Assembly (NCBI GenBank): GCA_032622095.1
Contig: CP136063.1
Coordinates: forward strand, 85,043,980 to 85,107,979
Source of the DNA: Siphonodentalium dalli
Taxonomy: Eukaryota; Mollusca; Scaphopoda; Gadilida; Siphonodentaliidae
Direction: 5' to 3'
Length of the DNA: 64,000 bases
The stretch's first letter is position 1. The number at the start of each line of letters is the position of its first letter. Both the position numbers and the translations under genes were made by a program. The notes beneath the pieces were generated by a model. The model was not told where the DNA came from and did not search any database. It was given only the letters and a program-made list of their open reading frames with translations. Positions 1-10,334 of this stretch are shown piece after piece.

Positions 1-777
1 CTTTTCGGCGAATTGCGCGATTTGACCTTGAATTGTCCATTTTGAAGGTCAGGTGGGTCACGATTTGACCCGTCCAAATCACTGCCCGGACAAAAGTACC
101 CGACAAAAGTACCCATCGAAATCCATCCGGTTTTACCCGATTTGACCTCGAATTGATCATTTCGGCGAATTGCGCGATATGACCTTGAATTGTCCATTTT
201 GAAGGTCAAAGTCAGGTGGGGTCACGATTTGACCCGTCCAAAACACTGCCCGGACAAAATTACCCGTCGAAATGTATCCGGTTTTACCCGATTTGACCTC
301 GAATTGATCATTTTGAAGGTCAAGGTCAGGTCGGGGTCACGACTCGAACCGTCCAAAACATCCAGTGGACAAAAGTAACCCTACGTATCAAATTTCGTTG
401 AAATCCCATAAAAATTCGCGATTTGACATTGAATTGACCCGATTTCTAGGTCAAGGTCATGTCGCACGGGCAAACGAAGAGGCTTACGACACTCCCCATA
501 CGAAAGTATCCCCAGATACTAATTTTCATCGAAATCCAGTGATACTCGGGCGTTCGACCTTGAAATGACCCGATTTCAAGGTCAATGTCACGTCGCACGG
601 GCAAATTAACAGGCCCACGCCAGTCCCGGCCGAAAGTATCCCCACATACCAAGTTTCATCGAAATCGGCTCGGCCGTTTTCGAGTCCACCGCGAACAAAC
701 ACACACACACACACCCTCACACACCCTCCCTCACACACACACACACACACACACAGATCTTCCAAAATATATAATAG
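1..777 (+). repeat. Dispersed repeat with microsatellite tail, copy 1
   Basis: Non-coding repeat rich in the alternating motif GACCTTGAATTG / TTTGAAGGTCAAGGTCA. It ends in a segment resembling the 3' tails of RTE-type LINEs or their SINEs (CATCGAAATCGGCTCGG, then a CA run at about 701-754, then AATATATAATAGACTAGC). The body at about 160-777 recurs at 778-1389. An internal duplication is visible because the GGCGAATTGCGCGAT start appears near 6 and near 163. Short open frames here are by-products of the repeat. The family assignment is inference. Confidence 0.6.
701..754. repeat. (CA)n microsatellite
   Basis: Interrupted CA dinucleotide run that forms the tail of the dispersed repeat copy before it. 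Confidence 0.9.
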
Positions 778-1389
778 ACTAGCAGGGTGACCCGACTTCG
801 TCCGTGCTGTTTCCCCTCTACTTTCCGGCGAATTGCGCGATTTAACCTTGAATTGTCCATTTTGAAGGTCAAGGTCAGGTTGGGTCACGATATGACCCGT
901 CCAAAACACTGCCCGGACAAAAGTACCCGACAAAAGTACCCGTCGAAATCCATCCGGTTTTACCCGATTTGACCTCGAATTGATCATTTTGAAGGTCAAG
1001 GTCAGGTCGGGGTCACGACTCGACCCGTCCAAAACACCCAGCGGACAAATGTAACTCCACGTATCAAATCCCATACAAATTCGCGATTTGACCTTGAATT
1101 TACCCGATTTCAAGGTCAATGCCACGTCGCGCGGGCAAACGAATAGGCTGACGAAACTCCCCATACGAAAGTATCCCTAGACACTAATTTTTCATCGAAA
1201 TCCCGTGATACCCGGGCGTTCGACCTTGAAATTACCCTATTCCAAGGTCAAGGTCACGTCGCACGGGAAAATTAACAGGCCCATGCCACTCCACGGCCGA
1301 ACGTACCCCCACATACCAAGTGGAAATCGGCTCGGCACACAGACAGACACACAGACAGACAGACAGATTTCCCTAAATATATAATAGAC
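778..1389 (+). repeat. Dispersed repeat with microsatellite tail, copy 2
   Basis: Second head-to-tail copy of the repeat at 1-777. It begins at ACTAGCAGGGTGACCCGAC and ends in an ACAG/ACAGAC run and AATATATAATAGACTAGC. It carries the same GACCTTGAATTG blocks with scattered substitutions and small indels, so the copies diverged after duplication. No coding potential is seen. Confidence 0.65.
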
Positions 1390-1772
1390 TAGCCGATGAG
1401 CCCGACGTTGTCCGGGCTATTCAAAAACCAAATTTCAAGTCGATAGCTCTACCCGTTTCCAAGATCTGGTCTGCGCATGCGCGAAGCTGGCGTCGCACGG
1501 GCTCGGCGACCCGATAAAATTCGTATCCGGGGCAAGATACATTCACATAGCAAATTTCAAGTCGATAGCTCCACCCGTTTCCGAGATCTCGTCTGCGCAT
1601 GCGCGAAGCGGGCGCCGCATGGGCTCGCCAATATGACAACGACGACCGCCTGGTCAAACTACACACACGTACCAAGTTTCGTCCCGATCGGTCGAGAATC
1701 GTAGATTTGTATAAATGACATACATACATACAGACATACAGACAGACAGACATAGGTCTTCAAAATATATAT
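1390..1772 (+). repeat. Related tailed repeat, copy 3 (different body)
   Basis: It shares the head (GAGCCCGACGTTGTCCGGGC) and the tail design (CCAAGTTTCGTCCCGATCGG, then ACATACAGACAG, then AAATATATATGAGATA) of the two preceding copies. The body instead holds a duplicated block, AAATTTCAAGTCGATAGCTC, at about 1431 and 1553. It is probably a related non-autonomous element. The open frame on the minus strand is repeat-derived. Confidence 0.5.
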
Positions 1773-2518
1773 GAGATAATATATTGTTCATCTTTCACCG
1801 GCCCAACAGAAATAAATCCAATCAGCGCTCGTTGGGTAATATCTTCAGACAGGGTCACAGTGGGTACATCTCATCAACATTCAGAAACGGCATGATGTTC
1901 AGGTATTTTATTCTTCTTCAATGAACTACAGCAAGACATATATGAGTAACATATTCAGGCGGGGTATATATTATCACATCAACACTCGGCATATAGGACG
2001 TGGCGACGTGCCTAACCTTCTAGACTTTGGTAAAGATGTTCAACAGTTGGAAATTTCATGACTGACATAACATTAGTTGGAAATATTACATCATATTTAG
2101 GTTAAAAAAATTCTCATTGTTTGATTTTCTAACCAGAAATTAGTGGTGAATTCGTTGTTTTTAGACAAACAGAAGCATTTATTTCTACTTTTTGGTACGA
2201 AATTACCGTCAGTTGGCAATGTTCAAACCTTACGGGGCGTTGTAAAGCTTGATGTCCCAGTTAAAGTTCCGACCGAAAAGGGGGGGGGGGGTAATATAAT
2301 TATGTAAATGTGCATGGTGCAAGGGGTGCAGTTGGAAATTTCAAAGGAAAAATTCAAAGGGGACCCTCTATATATATATATATATAGCCACGTCCCTGAT
2401 GCCTCGGTAGAATGATCTTCAGACGGATAGCTTATATTACATCAACGTTCATCTGAATTTTGTTCGTTCATCTTACATGACTCCAGACAAGAAATAAACC
2501 ACACCAACTCCCGTAGAG
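1773..2518. other. No gene; degenerate repeats
   Basis: No convincing gene. Loosely repeated phrases such as CATCAACATTC and TTCAGACGG suggest an old degenerate tandem repeat. A G run lies at 2280-2290 and a TA run at about 2371-2386. Confidence 0.4.
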
Positions 2519-2795
2519 TATAATCTTGGGTAGAGGGGTAATGTCGCAAGGGCTATACTCGACCTTCACCTCAGGATTTGCAGTCACGTTATATTCAACT
2601 AATTAACGGGTCTTTTTCGGGTGGTTTCTAGAACACCAAAGTGGGTGCAACATCTTGATATATAAGTCAAATTGCACGTGCGGGTGGAATGAAGTCGATT
2701 TGAGATTATAGATGCGCAACCTACGAGTATACCATTTATCGAGGTCAAGGACGAGTATAGCTCTTGCGACATTACCTCACTACCATAATCTTGAC
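2519..2795. mobile_element. Fold-back (MITE-like) element
   Basis: Two inverted arms of about 54 bp flank about 165 bp. The left arm is 2519-2573 and the right arm 2741-2795. Both contain GGTAATGTCGCAAG, CTATACTCG and CCTTCACCTC / CCTTGACCTC in opposite orientation, with a few mismatches. No open frame of note lies inside. The inverted repeat is directly visible; calling it a mobile element is inference. Confidence 0.6.
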
Positions 2796-3230
2796 TCAAT
2801 CTCAGACAGTGTCACGAGGATATCACATCAACATCCGACATTTGGTTCTTCTTCCAATAAACCACTCTAAGAAATATTTATATGATCAACGTTCATGTTG
2901 ACAGGGAGATATCATACAACACGGTGAGAATAACAAATCACCATCAGCGTCCGTTTGGAATGATGTTCAGACACTCGCAGTGCGAAGGCACGGGCGTAGG
3001 AGCAAACTCGATAGGCGGGTTCGTTGTTAGACTCAGGTTCCATATGAGCAGCCAATGGTGTCGGAACCTCTGCACACAGACGCCACCAGTGCATGTATCG
3101 TTGGCTCTGGAAAATTATAAAGGTAAAATAGTATAAAGGTAAAGTTGATTGACAACCCTTATAAAACTGTCTCATGGTTTATCAGAGTAACACAAATCAT
3201 AGTTAATTTACAGCGGTCTTTTGGGTGGTA
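2796..3230. other. No gene seen
   Basis: Overlapping short open frames on both strands have no recognisable domain. The phrase CATCAACATCC continues the degenerate repeat seen upstream. Confidence 0.35.
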
Positions 3231-3334
3231 AATATGTATAGGTTATAACCCGCTTGGGCGTCTGTACAAGAAATATAGCGCCGCGGTCTGTATTTCTTGT
3301 ACAGATACCCAAGTGGGTTATGACATATTTATAA
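3231..3334. repeat. Hairpin element
   Basis: Imperfect inverted repeat with arms 3231-3277 and about 3290-3334. Both arms carry TCTGTACAAGAAATA and GTTATAACCCGCTTGGG or its near-complement. The spacer is short, so the DNA could form a long stem. It looks like a small fold-back element. Confidence 0.65.
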
Positions 3335-4231
3335 AGCGATTCACACCCCAAGGCAAACAGAATTGAGCCTCATTCTATACGACGATTACATGTCAATTAC
3401 CATTCAATCAATAGTTAATTGAATGATTCGTGGTGTTACATTTTCCTGTTCAACAATTAGTCAAATGCTCGTTGAAAATCGGATCACTTGCGTCAGCATT
3501 ATTTATCAGCGTTGATGAACCATTTTGTCTCCGAATTTGAAAACGTTTTATGCTGATGACGTGTTTCTGGATAAAACAGATTCTTCCTTGTGATAATAAA
3601 CTGTTCCGGTTGTTAAGGTTATTTTTTGTCTTGTTGTCATTATGGAATTATCGTTCAGAATACAGTGACTGTAGGCAATCAATGTTCCGGTAGTGTTCGG
3701 ACTATAACACATTGTATGAAGTGTGTGATGAAATATCACCGGCATTCATGACAACCGATATAACCAAACCTGCATATATATTGCCTGCATTTTCGGCGTA
3801 CATGCACGCATATGCGAACAGATTGTTGAATGTTCTCAATTGTATCATTCCAAAGATCATTACTTGATTATTGTGAATTATATATTCCAAACAGGTTTGG
3901 ATTTCGCTCAGTTTACTTCCAATCACCCGTCCCACCGGACAAACCAAAAATATTCAATCATAAGTGTTGCCCCCCCCCCCTTCTCCCACAGATGCATCCC
4001 ACCCCCTCTATGACCCCTACTGATGATATGGTCCGTGTTTTAACTTCCCGAGTGACTGGTGCTATATAACATTATGGCGTATTGTTAGAATTTCACACCT
4101 TCTGCTCCGATCTGCTTCCAGCTTTCTATCCAATTAATGTATATTGGCCCCGTCGAAATACAGCTTCCTACAAGAAATATTGTTCACGAATTGGAGCAAT
4201 TTAATTGGCCGAGAATGTGAACCGGTTTATA
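3335..4231. other. No gene seen
   Basis: About 0.9 kb with only short, unrecognised open frames and a C run at 3969-3978. Confidence 0.35.
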
Positions 4232-4308
4232 AATGGTAATTAATATGGTAACAAAAAATATAGTTATCGTTGCAATTCAACTAAGTTTTTGTTACCATTA
4301 ATTACCAT
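4232..4308. repeat. Short inverted repeat
   Basis: GGTAATTAATATGGTAACA at the left is mirrored by GTTACCATTAATTACC at the right around a 28-bp spacer. Confidence 0.6.
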
Positions 4309-4547
4309 GATATACGATTACAATAGTGTTACTACCAAAACAACGCTGTAAGTTAACAATGGGTTTTAGTTTAAACATATTTTATTGTACCATTTATGTA
4401 CAATTGGGATTGGGGCACAAGTTATAACAACTTAGATAGCTCCTCCCCAATACAATTACAATACACAGTAACAAGATATAGTGACATGTTTAAATTGTTT
4501 AGTGTATTACAGGATCCAGGTTCGATGTATGAATTCGTTTGATTGGA

Positions 4548-4946
4548 TTAACCCTTTACCCAACAGAAGGGCCCTGTGCCAATGCATTCTCTTATATATG
4601 CGAGTCGACCATAGGTCGCCTCGCATATATAAGAGAATGCATTGGCTTAACACATTAAAAATTATAAAATTGTTAAAGAATGTAAGAAAAAATGTTAAAA
4701 GGGTTAAAAACAGATTTTTTTTAGGCCAATGCATTCTCTTATATATGCGAGGCGACCTATGGTCGACTCGCATATATAAGAGAATGCATTGGCACAGGGC
4801 ATAACTGTAACTATCACAATGTGGTCAAGGAGCCGGTTCAAATGATATCCATATTTGTATGGTTTTATTGAGACAGACCCAAGATATTTTAGGCTGTTGA
4901 AGCTATATTTGGCCGCTTTTGGCCGGTTTGTTGGGTAAAGGGTTAA
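4548..4946. mobile_element. piggyBac-like MITE with TTAA duplication
   Basis: The element proper is 4552-4942 (391 bp). It has exact 14-bp terminal inverted repeats, CCCTTTACCCAACA and its complement, flanked by TTAA at 4548-4551 and 4943-4946. TTAA duplications with termini starting CCC are typical of the piggyBac superfamily. There is no transposase, so it is non-autonomous. Inside lies a 76-bp perfect inverted repeat (4571-4646 against 4725-4800). Each of its arms is itself a near-perfect hairpin. Confidence 0.8.
4571..4800. repeat. Nested palindrome (hairpins within an inverted repeat)
   Basis: Arm 1 (4571-4646) and arm 2 (4725-4800) are exact reverse complements over 76 bp. Each arm folds on itself over about 69 bp, with GCCAATGCATTCTCTTATAT at the edge and a centre around CGACCATAGGTCG. 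A single such hairpin recurs at 12244-12312. It sits inside the TTAA-flanked MITE. Confidence 0.9.
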
Positions 4947-5562
4947 CGTATATATGGACATTAGAGGTATGAGTTAGTTTTGTAGCTTGGGGGTAATTTA
5001 ATGATGGCGATCGTGATGTTGAAGCAATAAGCATTGTCACTGGTTCGCGATTTTCAAGATGGCCGATGGTTCCATATGGTCCGATTCCTAGCATTATACC
5101 CAACCCACCGGTAAAAGTTCAAAGTTAAGAAGTAGCTAGCATCCATTTGTAAACATTCGACAGTGCGAGCATTTTTTATCAGTATTTGATGGCATAATTT
5201 CAGTTATTCTGAGTGCAACTACGGGTTTAAGAATTGTTTTGTGGCCATGTCATCTACAGAGTTAGGATCTGGTGACGATGCGGACATTAATTCAAACACT
5301 TAAGCGATGGAAGCCCCCTTTTGTCAACGAACTTCTCATAATTTACTGATAAATAGCGAGTATTTGCGATAAAAAAAATAACGCAAATCATATGTGATAC
5401 ACTCAATGAGCCATATGCTAAAAATAGATGCTACTTCTTAACTTTGACCTCCGGAGACCAAATGGCGGATTCACCGCGAGTTAGTGATCTTACTTATGGG
5501 TGTAAATTTGTAATGGGGAGTGCGGTTAGTAGCAACTATATATTTTTGAACTTCTGCAATTA
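4947..5562. other. No gene seen
   Basis: Intergenic sequence without recognisable features; short open frames only. Confidence 0.35.
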
Positions 5563-5760
5563 TTGGTTATTTCACTATGGTGATTACCATTATGATTAGA
5601 AAAGTTTTATCACCCAAAACACCGTTGTAAATTGAGTGGTAAAAATATGCAATCACCATGGTATTGCCAAAGTGAAATAAACCATTACTTTTTAACGGTG
5701 TGTTGGGTGGTAAAACTGGTAACTCACCATGGTGATCACCATAGTGAAATAAACCATAAT
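5563..5760. mobile_element. Fold-back repeat
   Basis: GGTTATTTCACTATGGTGAT at the left is mirrored by ATCACCATAGTGAAATAAACC-like sequence ending near 5755. Between them are two partial internal repeats containing TTATCACCCAAAACACCGTT and its complement. It is a small non-coding element with imperfect arms. Confidence 0.55.
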
Positions 5761-5814
5761 TAATTTACAACGGTGTTTGTGTTGGTGACACCAAAGAACG
5801 TCATGGTATTTATT

Positions 5815-5990
5815 AGGAACAAGAAAACCATAGTCAGAAATGGTAACGCTCCCAAGATCATATTATTAGCCATAAATATAAATTATAATATAAAATATAT
5901 TGGTTACATTAATGCACCGATTATCTATTTATAAAATCCCCATGGGACCACAGATTTCTAAAATTTGTAGAACAGTATACACCGGTGGCG
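5815..5990. repeat. Dispersed AT-rich repeat
   Basis: The segment containing AAGATCATATTATTAGCC and AAAATATATTGGTTACAT recurs almost unchanged at 24275-24365. It also recurs in diverged form in the long inverted repeat at 24695-26317. The following TCTATTTATAAAATCCCCAT block recurs at about 25025-25080. Confidence 0.7.
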
Positions 5991-6360
5991 TTAATGACGG
6001 CATACAATCTACCTTGATACAACATATCACAGATGCAGGCAATAGAAGTGAAGTAAATTTCGAAGGGAACAGAATGATGTAACCAAATAATATATTCTAA
6101 ATTGAGCTTATAGGTTGTAGTGATCTGAATGCTCATAAGTATGAAAGGGTTCTAATTGATAATCCAAGCTGTAGTTGCGGTTATGCTTAAAAATATGAGG
6201 ATACCGTGCACTACATGTACATAGCCTTCTGTCAATTATTTTATCGACAACGTGAATCCGTATTATCAACATTAAAAGATAAATTGTGAAATGTATATCA
6301 AAGATATCCTCAGCCGAGCAACACATGCTGTAGATTCTAATACAAATTCGTTAATTTAAT
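5991..6360. other. No gene seen
   Basis: No recognisable gene; short open frames only. Confidence 0.35.
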
Positions 6361-6632
6361 TTGCAAACGGGCAAGCCTTGAAAGAGTGTGTCTGTCATTT
6401 GCAGAATGAGGTTCCCAGAGGGTGAATTTAGTGATGCTACCCCGCATAGCGGGCTAGCATCACCAAATTCACCCTCTGGGAACCTCATTCTGCTGAGGTG
6501 TAAGCAGAATGAGGTCCCCAGAGGGTGAATTTGGTGATGCTAGCCCGCTATGCGGGATAGCATCACTAAATTCACCCTCTGGGGACCTCATTCTGCAAAT
6601 GACATGCACACTATTTCAAGGCTTGCAAACGG
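6361..6632. mobile_element. Nested-palindrome MITE with direct repeats
   Basis: Element about 6371-6622, flanked by the same 10 bp, TTGCAAACGG (6361-6370 and 6623-6632). Because the termini overlap the repeat, the true duplication may be 6-10 bp. The outer inverted repeat is GCAAGCCTTGAAA plus TGTCATTTGCAG. Inside are two successive hairpins (about 6404-6492 and 6506-6595), each with arms containing CAGAGGGTGAATTTAGTGAT. They are also inverted relative to each other. A related element is at 10685-11144. Confidence 0.75.
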
Positions 6633-7083
6633 CTAATTCTTACTTGCACAGTCCAACTGGTACGTATTGGTTGAGGTTGTTGAAACTGACGACATCGTAG
6701 TTGGTACCATCTATGATTGTCGTATTAAATAGTTTGTAGAACACTCGCCTAAAAGAGAACAAATTGCGGAAATAACGTGTTTAAATAAGGCTATGTTTCT
6801 TTTGTGGTAATTGTTTTACACATTTTAACAAGACCATCGCAAGGGCGTGGCAAAATTCGCGGAACCCAAAACCGAACTTGAAATGTATTTTTTTGGTTAA
6901 TAAATTAATATAACAAATTTCATTCCATTCAGGTGAGACTTACTACTGTTATCATCCGGAAACGAAAACTGAGTGCAAATTTAAACAAAAAGGGTCATAA
7001 CTCTGGTGAAAATTGGAGGACGGAACCCGGGCGAATTCGAACATGACCCGTATTTTTGTGCCAGTAAACCCGCATACCAGTTT
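6633..7083. other. No gene; dispersed repeat fragment
   Basis: No gene. A block at about 6925-6966 (TCCATTCAGGTGAGAC, then TTATCATCCGGAAACGAAAA) recurs at 7913-7957. The truncated LINE at 7084-7921 therefore landed within or beside a pre-existing short repeat. Confidence 0.5.
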
Positions 7084-7921
7084 TATTCCATTCATCAAGA
7101 GCCCAGAAGAGAACTATATGACTCCATACCCAATGTTGCCCTATCTGAGAATACTCTAATGTGGGGATCAAGGGAGCTTAGCCTTCGCGAAAACAAACAA
7201 ATATTTAATGCAGTACAGACATATATTATGAGAACAAAAAGATTTCCATGATCTGTACGGGTAACAAATTGTTTTTAATTCCGGCCGCGTTATTCCCCAT
7301 TATACATGTAGTACTAAATGTCTTGCGATAACGATTATTTTATAAGTTACTTACTTGTCACCATTCTGTATATACGTGGAATGATTCCACGTGAAGGATG
7401 CTGCGATATTCACATGCAGTGAACACCATTGAAATAGGAATTGGCCATTGCGATTGACCCCCTCCCACGGAGCCTGACGCATGTATATTAATATAGACGA
7501 GCATCATTTTTATCACGCAACAACTCAATTATTGAAAACTATGTCCCCCTCCTGTCTTTTACTTTTTCACCCTCTCTCACTCTCTCTTCCTCCCCCCTCT
7601 CTCTCTCTCTCTCTCTCCCTGCCTCTTGCTATCCCTAACACTATCTTCTCCCTGTCTCCATCCCTAACTCAAACTTAGTTATATCTCCATTTCTCCTAAA
7701 AAAACATTATTTCTATCTTTTCCCGTCTGATCGATACCCCTCCCTCACTTATTGGGGAAGGGGCATGTCGCCAAGAGGAGAAGACTTCATATAAGCCCTC
7801 GGGCTTGTTGTCTGATTCTCATTTCCATACATTATCTCTTCTATTTTTACATATATGTATCATCTGTATATTATGTTATGTTGGATTTGGAAATAAAAAT
7901 ATGTTTACACTATTCCATTCA
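7084..7921 (+). mobile_element. 5'-truncated CR1-like LINE insertion
   Basis: It holds the last about 52 codons of the same RT polyprotein as the element at 15345-20412, ending SLRENKQIFNAVQTYIM and then RTKRFP with a stop near 7251. The same 3' UTR follows, including a CT-rich run and GGCATGTCGCCAAGAGGAG, down to the end AAATATGTTTACACT at 7911. The insertion is flanked by an exact direct repeat, ATTCCATTCA (7085-7094 and 7912-7921; one more matching base, T, is ambiguous). This is a typical target-primed insertion that stopped early. Confidence 0.9.
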
Positions 7922-8161
7922 GTTGAGACTATCTAAAGTTATCATCCGGAAACGAAAAAAAAGCTAATTACGGACGCACCGATCGACGGACGGCAAGACC
8001 AATAACATAATATCAGCCATTTTTTTTTAAACGGGTGTATTAAAACGCATTCTACACAAAACAGTTTCAATGCACTCCTCAACAGATTAAGGATGCTTCA
8101 GGTTCAGGGTTCCAGAGCTCCAGTTAAATCAACAACATGACAAAATCTAATTTAGCCAAAT
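7922..8161. other. No gene seen
   Basis: Flank of the LINE insertion. It contains the second copy of the TTATCATCCGGAAACG block and no gene. Confidence 0.4.
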
Positions 8162-8348
8162 TTAAATGCCCACTTAATTTCAGCAGGTTTCTATTTCTCT
8201 GTGGGCATCTTCTGAGACATAGATGTTTCAAATAGTGATGAATTATAGTATTTTAATCATATTTTATGGCATAGATTGTTATTAAAACCGTATATCAAGT
8301 AACAATAACAAAATAATCGGCGACTCGAAAATTAAATGGGCCTTTAAG
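8162..8348. mobile_element. Short inverted-repeat element (GCCCACTTAATTT termini)
   Basis: The left end AAATGCCCACTTAATTT is mirrored by AAATTAAATGGGCCTTT at the right. The body (GGCATCTTCTGAGACAT, then ATAGTATTTTAATCATATTT) recurs in the opposite orientation at 13345-13520. Similar termini occur near 22810 and 26880. It is non-coding. Confidence 0.6.
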
Positions 8349-8602
8349 TATGCCTATATACAAGGTCAAGAGGGGTACCCAAAATATAACCTTGTTCATT
8401 GACAACAAAACGCTATATAGCTCATATTCAAATGGGTTGTTTGTTAGTATAGATGTAAACAATCAATAATCAACATAACAAAATATATTTTCAAGAAGGT
8501 GGAGGGCAATAACCTCTTTCCACTCCCTATTGGAAAAAATAGTATTGTAAAAACCATAGTAAAATATACCATGGTATTTTGAACACCTGTTCTATAGTAA
8601 AT

Positions 8603-8764
8603 AGAGGATATCCACAATTTTTCAGTGGATATGGGTTATATCTCATGAGTGATTACAATACATTGAATTTCCACGAGTGGCTTTAGCCACGAGTGGAAAT
8701 TCAAATGTTTTGTCATCACGAATGAGATTTAACCCATATCCACTGAAAAAGTGTGGATATTCTG
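8603..8764. repeat. Long hairpin
   Basis: Arms of about 76 bp are mirrored around GGCTTTAGCC. The outer parts read GGATATCCACA and TTTTTCAGTGGATATGGGTT and their complements, with few mismatches. It is probably a fold-back element. Confidence 0.75.
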
Positions 8765-9154
8765 TTTGTTATATACTTTAGTTACTTGCCTATGACCCCC
8801 CCCCCCATGAATGTCAATACATCAGAAATTTCAAGCTGATTTCACCCATTAGTGGGATATCACTGCTAAAACCTTATAATTCATGGGCAAGTATATAATA
8901 AATATATATATAATATAGTAATATTATACTTCTGCTGTAGTATATATACAATTTTACTATACTATAGCAACTTGTATACAAGTTCTGTCTGTATGTCTGC
9001 CTCTGTGTGTATGTGTGTGGGGGGGGGGTGTCGGTGCGCGCGCGTGTGTGTGTCTTATAGACTCGAAATCTGCTTGACCGATCTGACTCAAATTTGATAT
9101 GTAGGCCTACTTTGATCCCAGGAACAACATTGACGGGTCCAATTTCATAATAAC
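8765..9154. other. No gene; low complexity
   Basis: Contains a C run (about 8799-8807), AT-rich sequence, and a TG/GC-rich simple repeat (about 9000-9052). Confidence 0.5.
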
Positions 9155-9371
9155 CACTTGATTTTAGAGTTACCCATCTTCATCCGCAATTTGTCCGTTT
9201 GAACACGTGTTTCTGGGCCACATCTCGAGAAATTAACAAACTTCAAAAATCGATATATGATCGCTTTGAGCTTTGATGGGTGGGATTCTAAAATCAAATC
9301 AAATATTTTGTTACCCCCGAAGTCAAAGAAATAGTAATTTAGGAGCGTCTGGTCGGATTGAGTACCTTTAA
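9155..9371. mobile_element. Partial TTAA MITE (AGGTACTC family)
   Basis: Only the right part is recognised. It carries the internal family blocks TAGAGTTACCCATCTTCATC and ACCCCCGAAGTCAAAGAAAT, then GGATTGAGTACCT followed by TTAA (9368-9371). The left end was not found. See the complete copies at 11493, 12799, 23411 and 61533. Confidence 0.65.
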
Positions 9372-9491
9372 GGGAAAATATTTCCTGGTGACATAAGTTG
9401 TTGTTGACCAGTCTCTACGGCTCAATTTGTATGTTATCCCGCTGAATCAAACAAATAGATCATGGAAGAGATACATATCTTTAGTATAATA

Positions 9492-9773
9492 GGTATCACC
9501 CCTGGTCAAGTGGTCCTGCTATTGTGGTATAATCCGGATGGGTCCTGTTGATACTATGATTGTGTTAGGACAAACTGATGTATATATGTTCTTTAATGTT
9601 TCATACAGACACTGGCTTTTTCTCAAATCGCTCGGATTAGCCAAACACCGCGAAAATGACAATTTGGGAAAAAATAAGGGTACTTTTTCGTAATGGCATC
9701 AGTTTGCCCTACCTGAATCATAGCAATTCAACATGACCATCCGCATCAGCATGATGCAACCAGGGGTGGGTAT
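9492..9773. mobile_element. MITE with CACCCCTGGT termini and 5-bp duplication
   Basis: Element 9497-9768 (272 bp). It starts CACCCCTGGT and ends ACCAGGGGTG, with imperfect inverted repeats extending about 85 bp inward (shared GTTAGGACAAACTGATG-like block). It is flanked by GGTAT on both sides (9492-9496, 9769-9773). A sister copy at 25115-25598 is flanked by a different 5-bp duplication. The CAC start and 5-bp duplication resemble Transib-type elements, but the superfamily is uncertain. Confidence 0.75.
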
Positions 9774-9801
9774 GTCTATCAAACAAGAGAGCTGTACTCA
9801 C

Positions 9802-10334
9802 GTTTCGCAACATCCGTCCGGTACCACCTGTATGTCGTATATGTAATTTTTATCAGGTTTCCCTGGAATCATGGATCTGGAATGTTCAAGCTGCGCTATT
9901 TTATTTGTAGAACTAAACAATCCTTCGAACCTACCCATCACCGAATTCTGTAAATCAGGCTTCATTAAAGTTAGCTCGGGCTTCATTAAAGTTTCACATT
10001 CTGCTTTCGTGCAACCGCACGGTTGTGTGTTTTTCGTTGGGAAACGTGGCGATTGTCGTCCTGTAAACGCTCCTCCTGTTGGGCTATATATATTTGTGTT
10101 TTTCGTATGGAAACTTGGCGATTGTCGTCCTGCAAACGCGGTTCTTTGTGGTCTAATTCCCATGAAATCATAATATGATCTCATGACGTCATACTCTTGC
10201 CGTGCCCGTGGAATGTGCATGAGTGCAGTTGTCGTATAGACTGTTAGTAGTAAGAAAATGCGGACGATCAAATTTTCCGCGTAAGTACTGAAAAATTCGG
10301 CCTCCCTTCGACCAGTTGGACCGAAGTTTGACAT
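9802..10334 (-). CDS. Predicted first exon of a type II membrane protein
   Basis: An open frame of about 178 codons from ATG at 10334 runs to a perfect 5' splice site, GTGAGT (9801 down to 9796), just before the in-frame stop. A phase-2 exon end is therefore likely. The protein begins MSNFGPTGRREAEFF and has a hydrophobic segment (LIVRIFLLLTVYTTTALMHI) near residues 20-40, consistent with a signal anchor. A Ser/Pro/Lys-rich stem follows with two copies of the phrase GRQSP.F.TKNT and a doubled LMKP(E/D)L. This architecture suits Golgi glycosyl- or sulfotransferases, but no catalytic domain lies in this exon, so the function is open. Alternatively the exon starts upstream at an acceptor near 10340. 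Later exons would lie to the left; none was identified. Confidence 0.55.

Noticed and set aside
526-1164. 212-codon minus-strand open frame
   Set aside because: It runs across the CA microsatellite and two repeat copies and has no domain.
6404-6600. Possible CRISPR-like array from repeated GCAGAATGAGG blocks
   Set aside because: The repeats are inverted hairpin arms of a eukaryotic MITE, without spacers of regular size.
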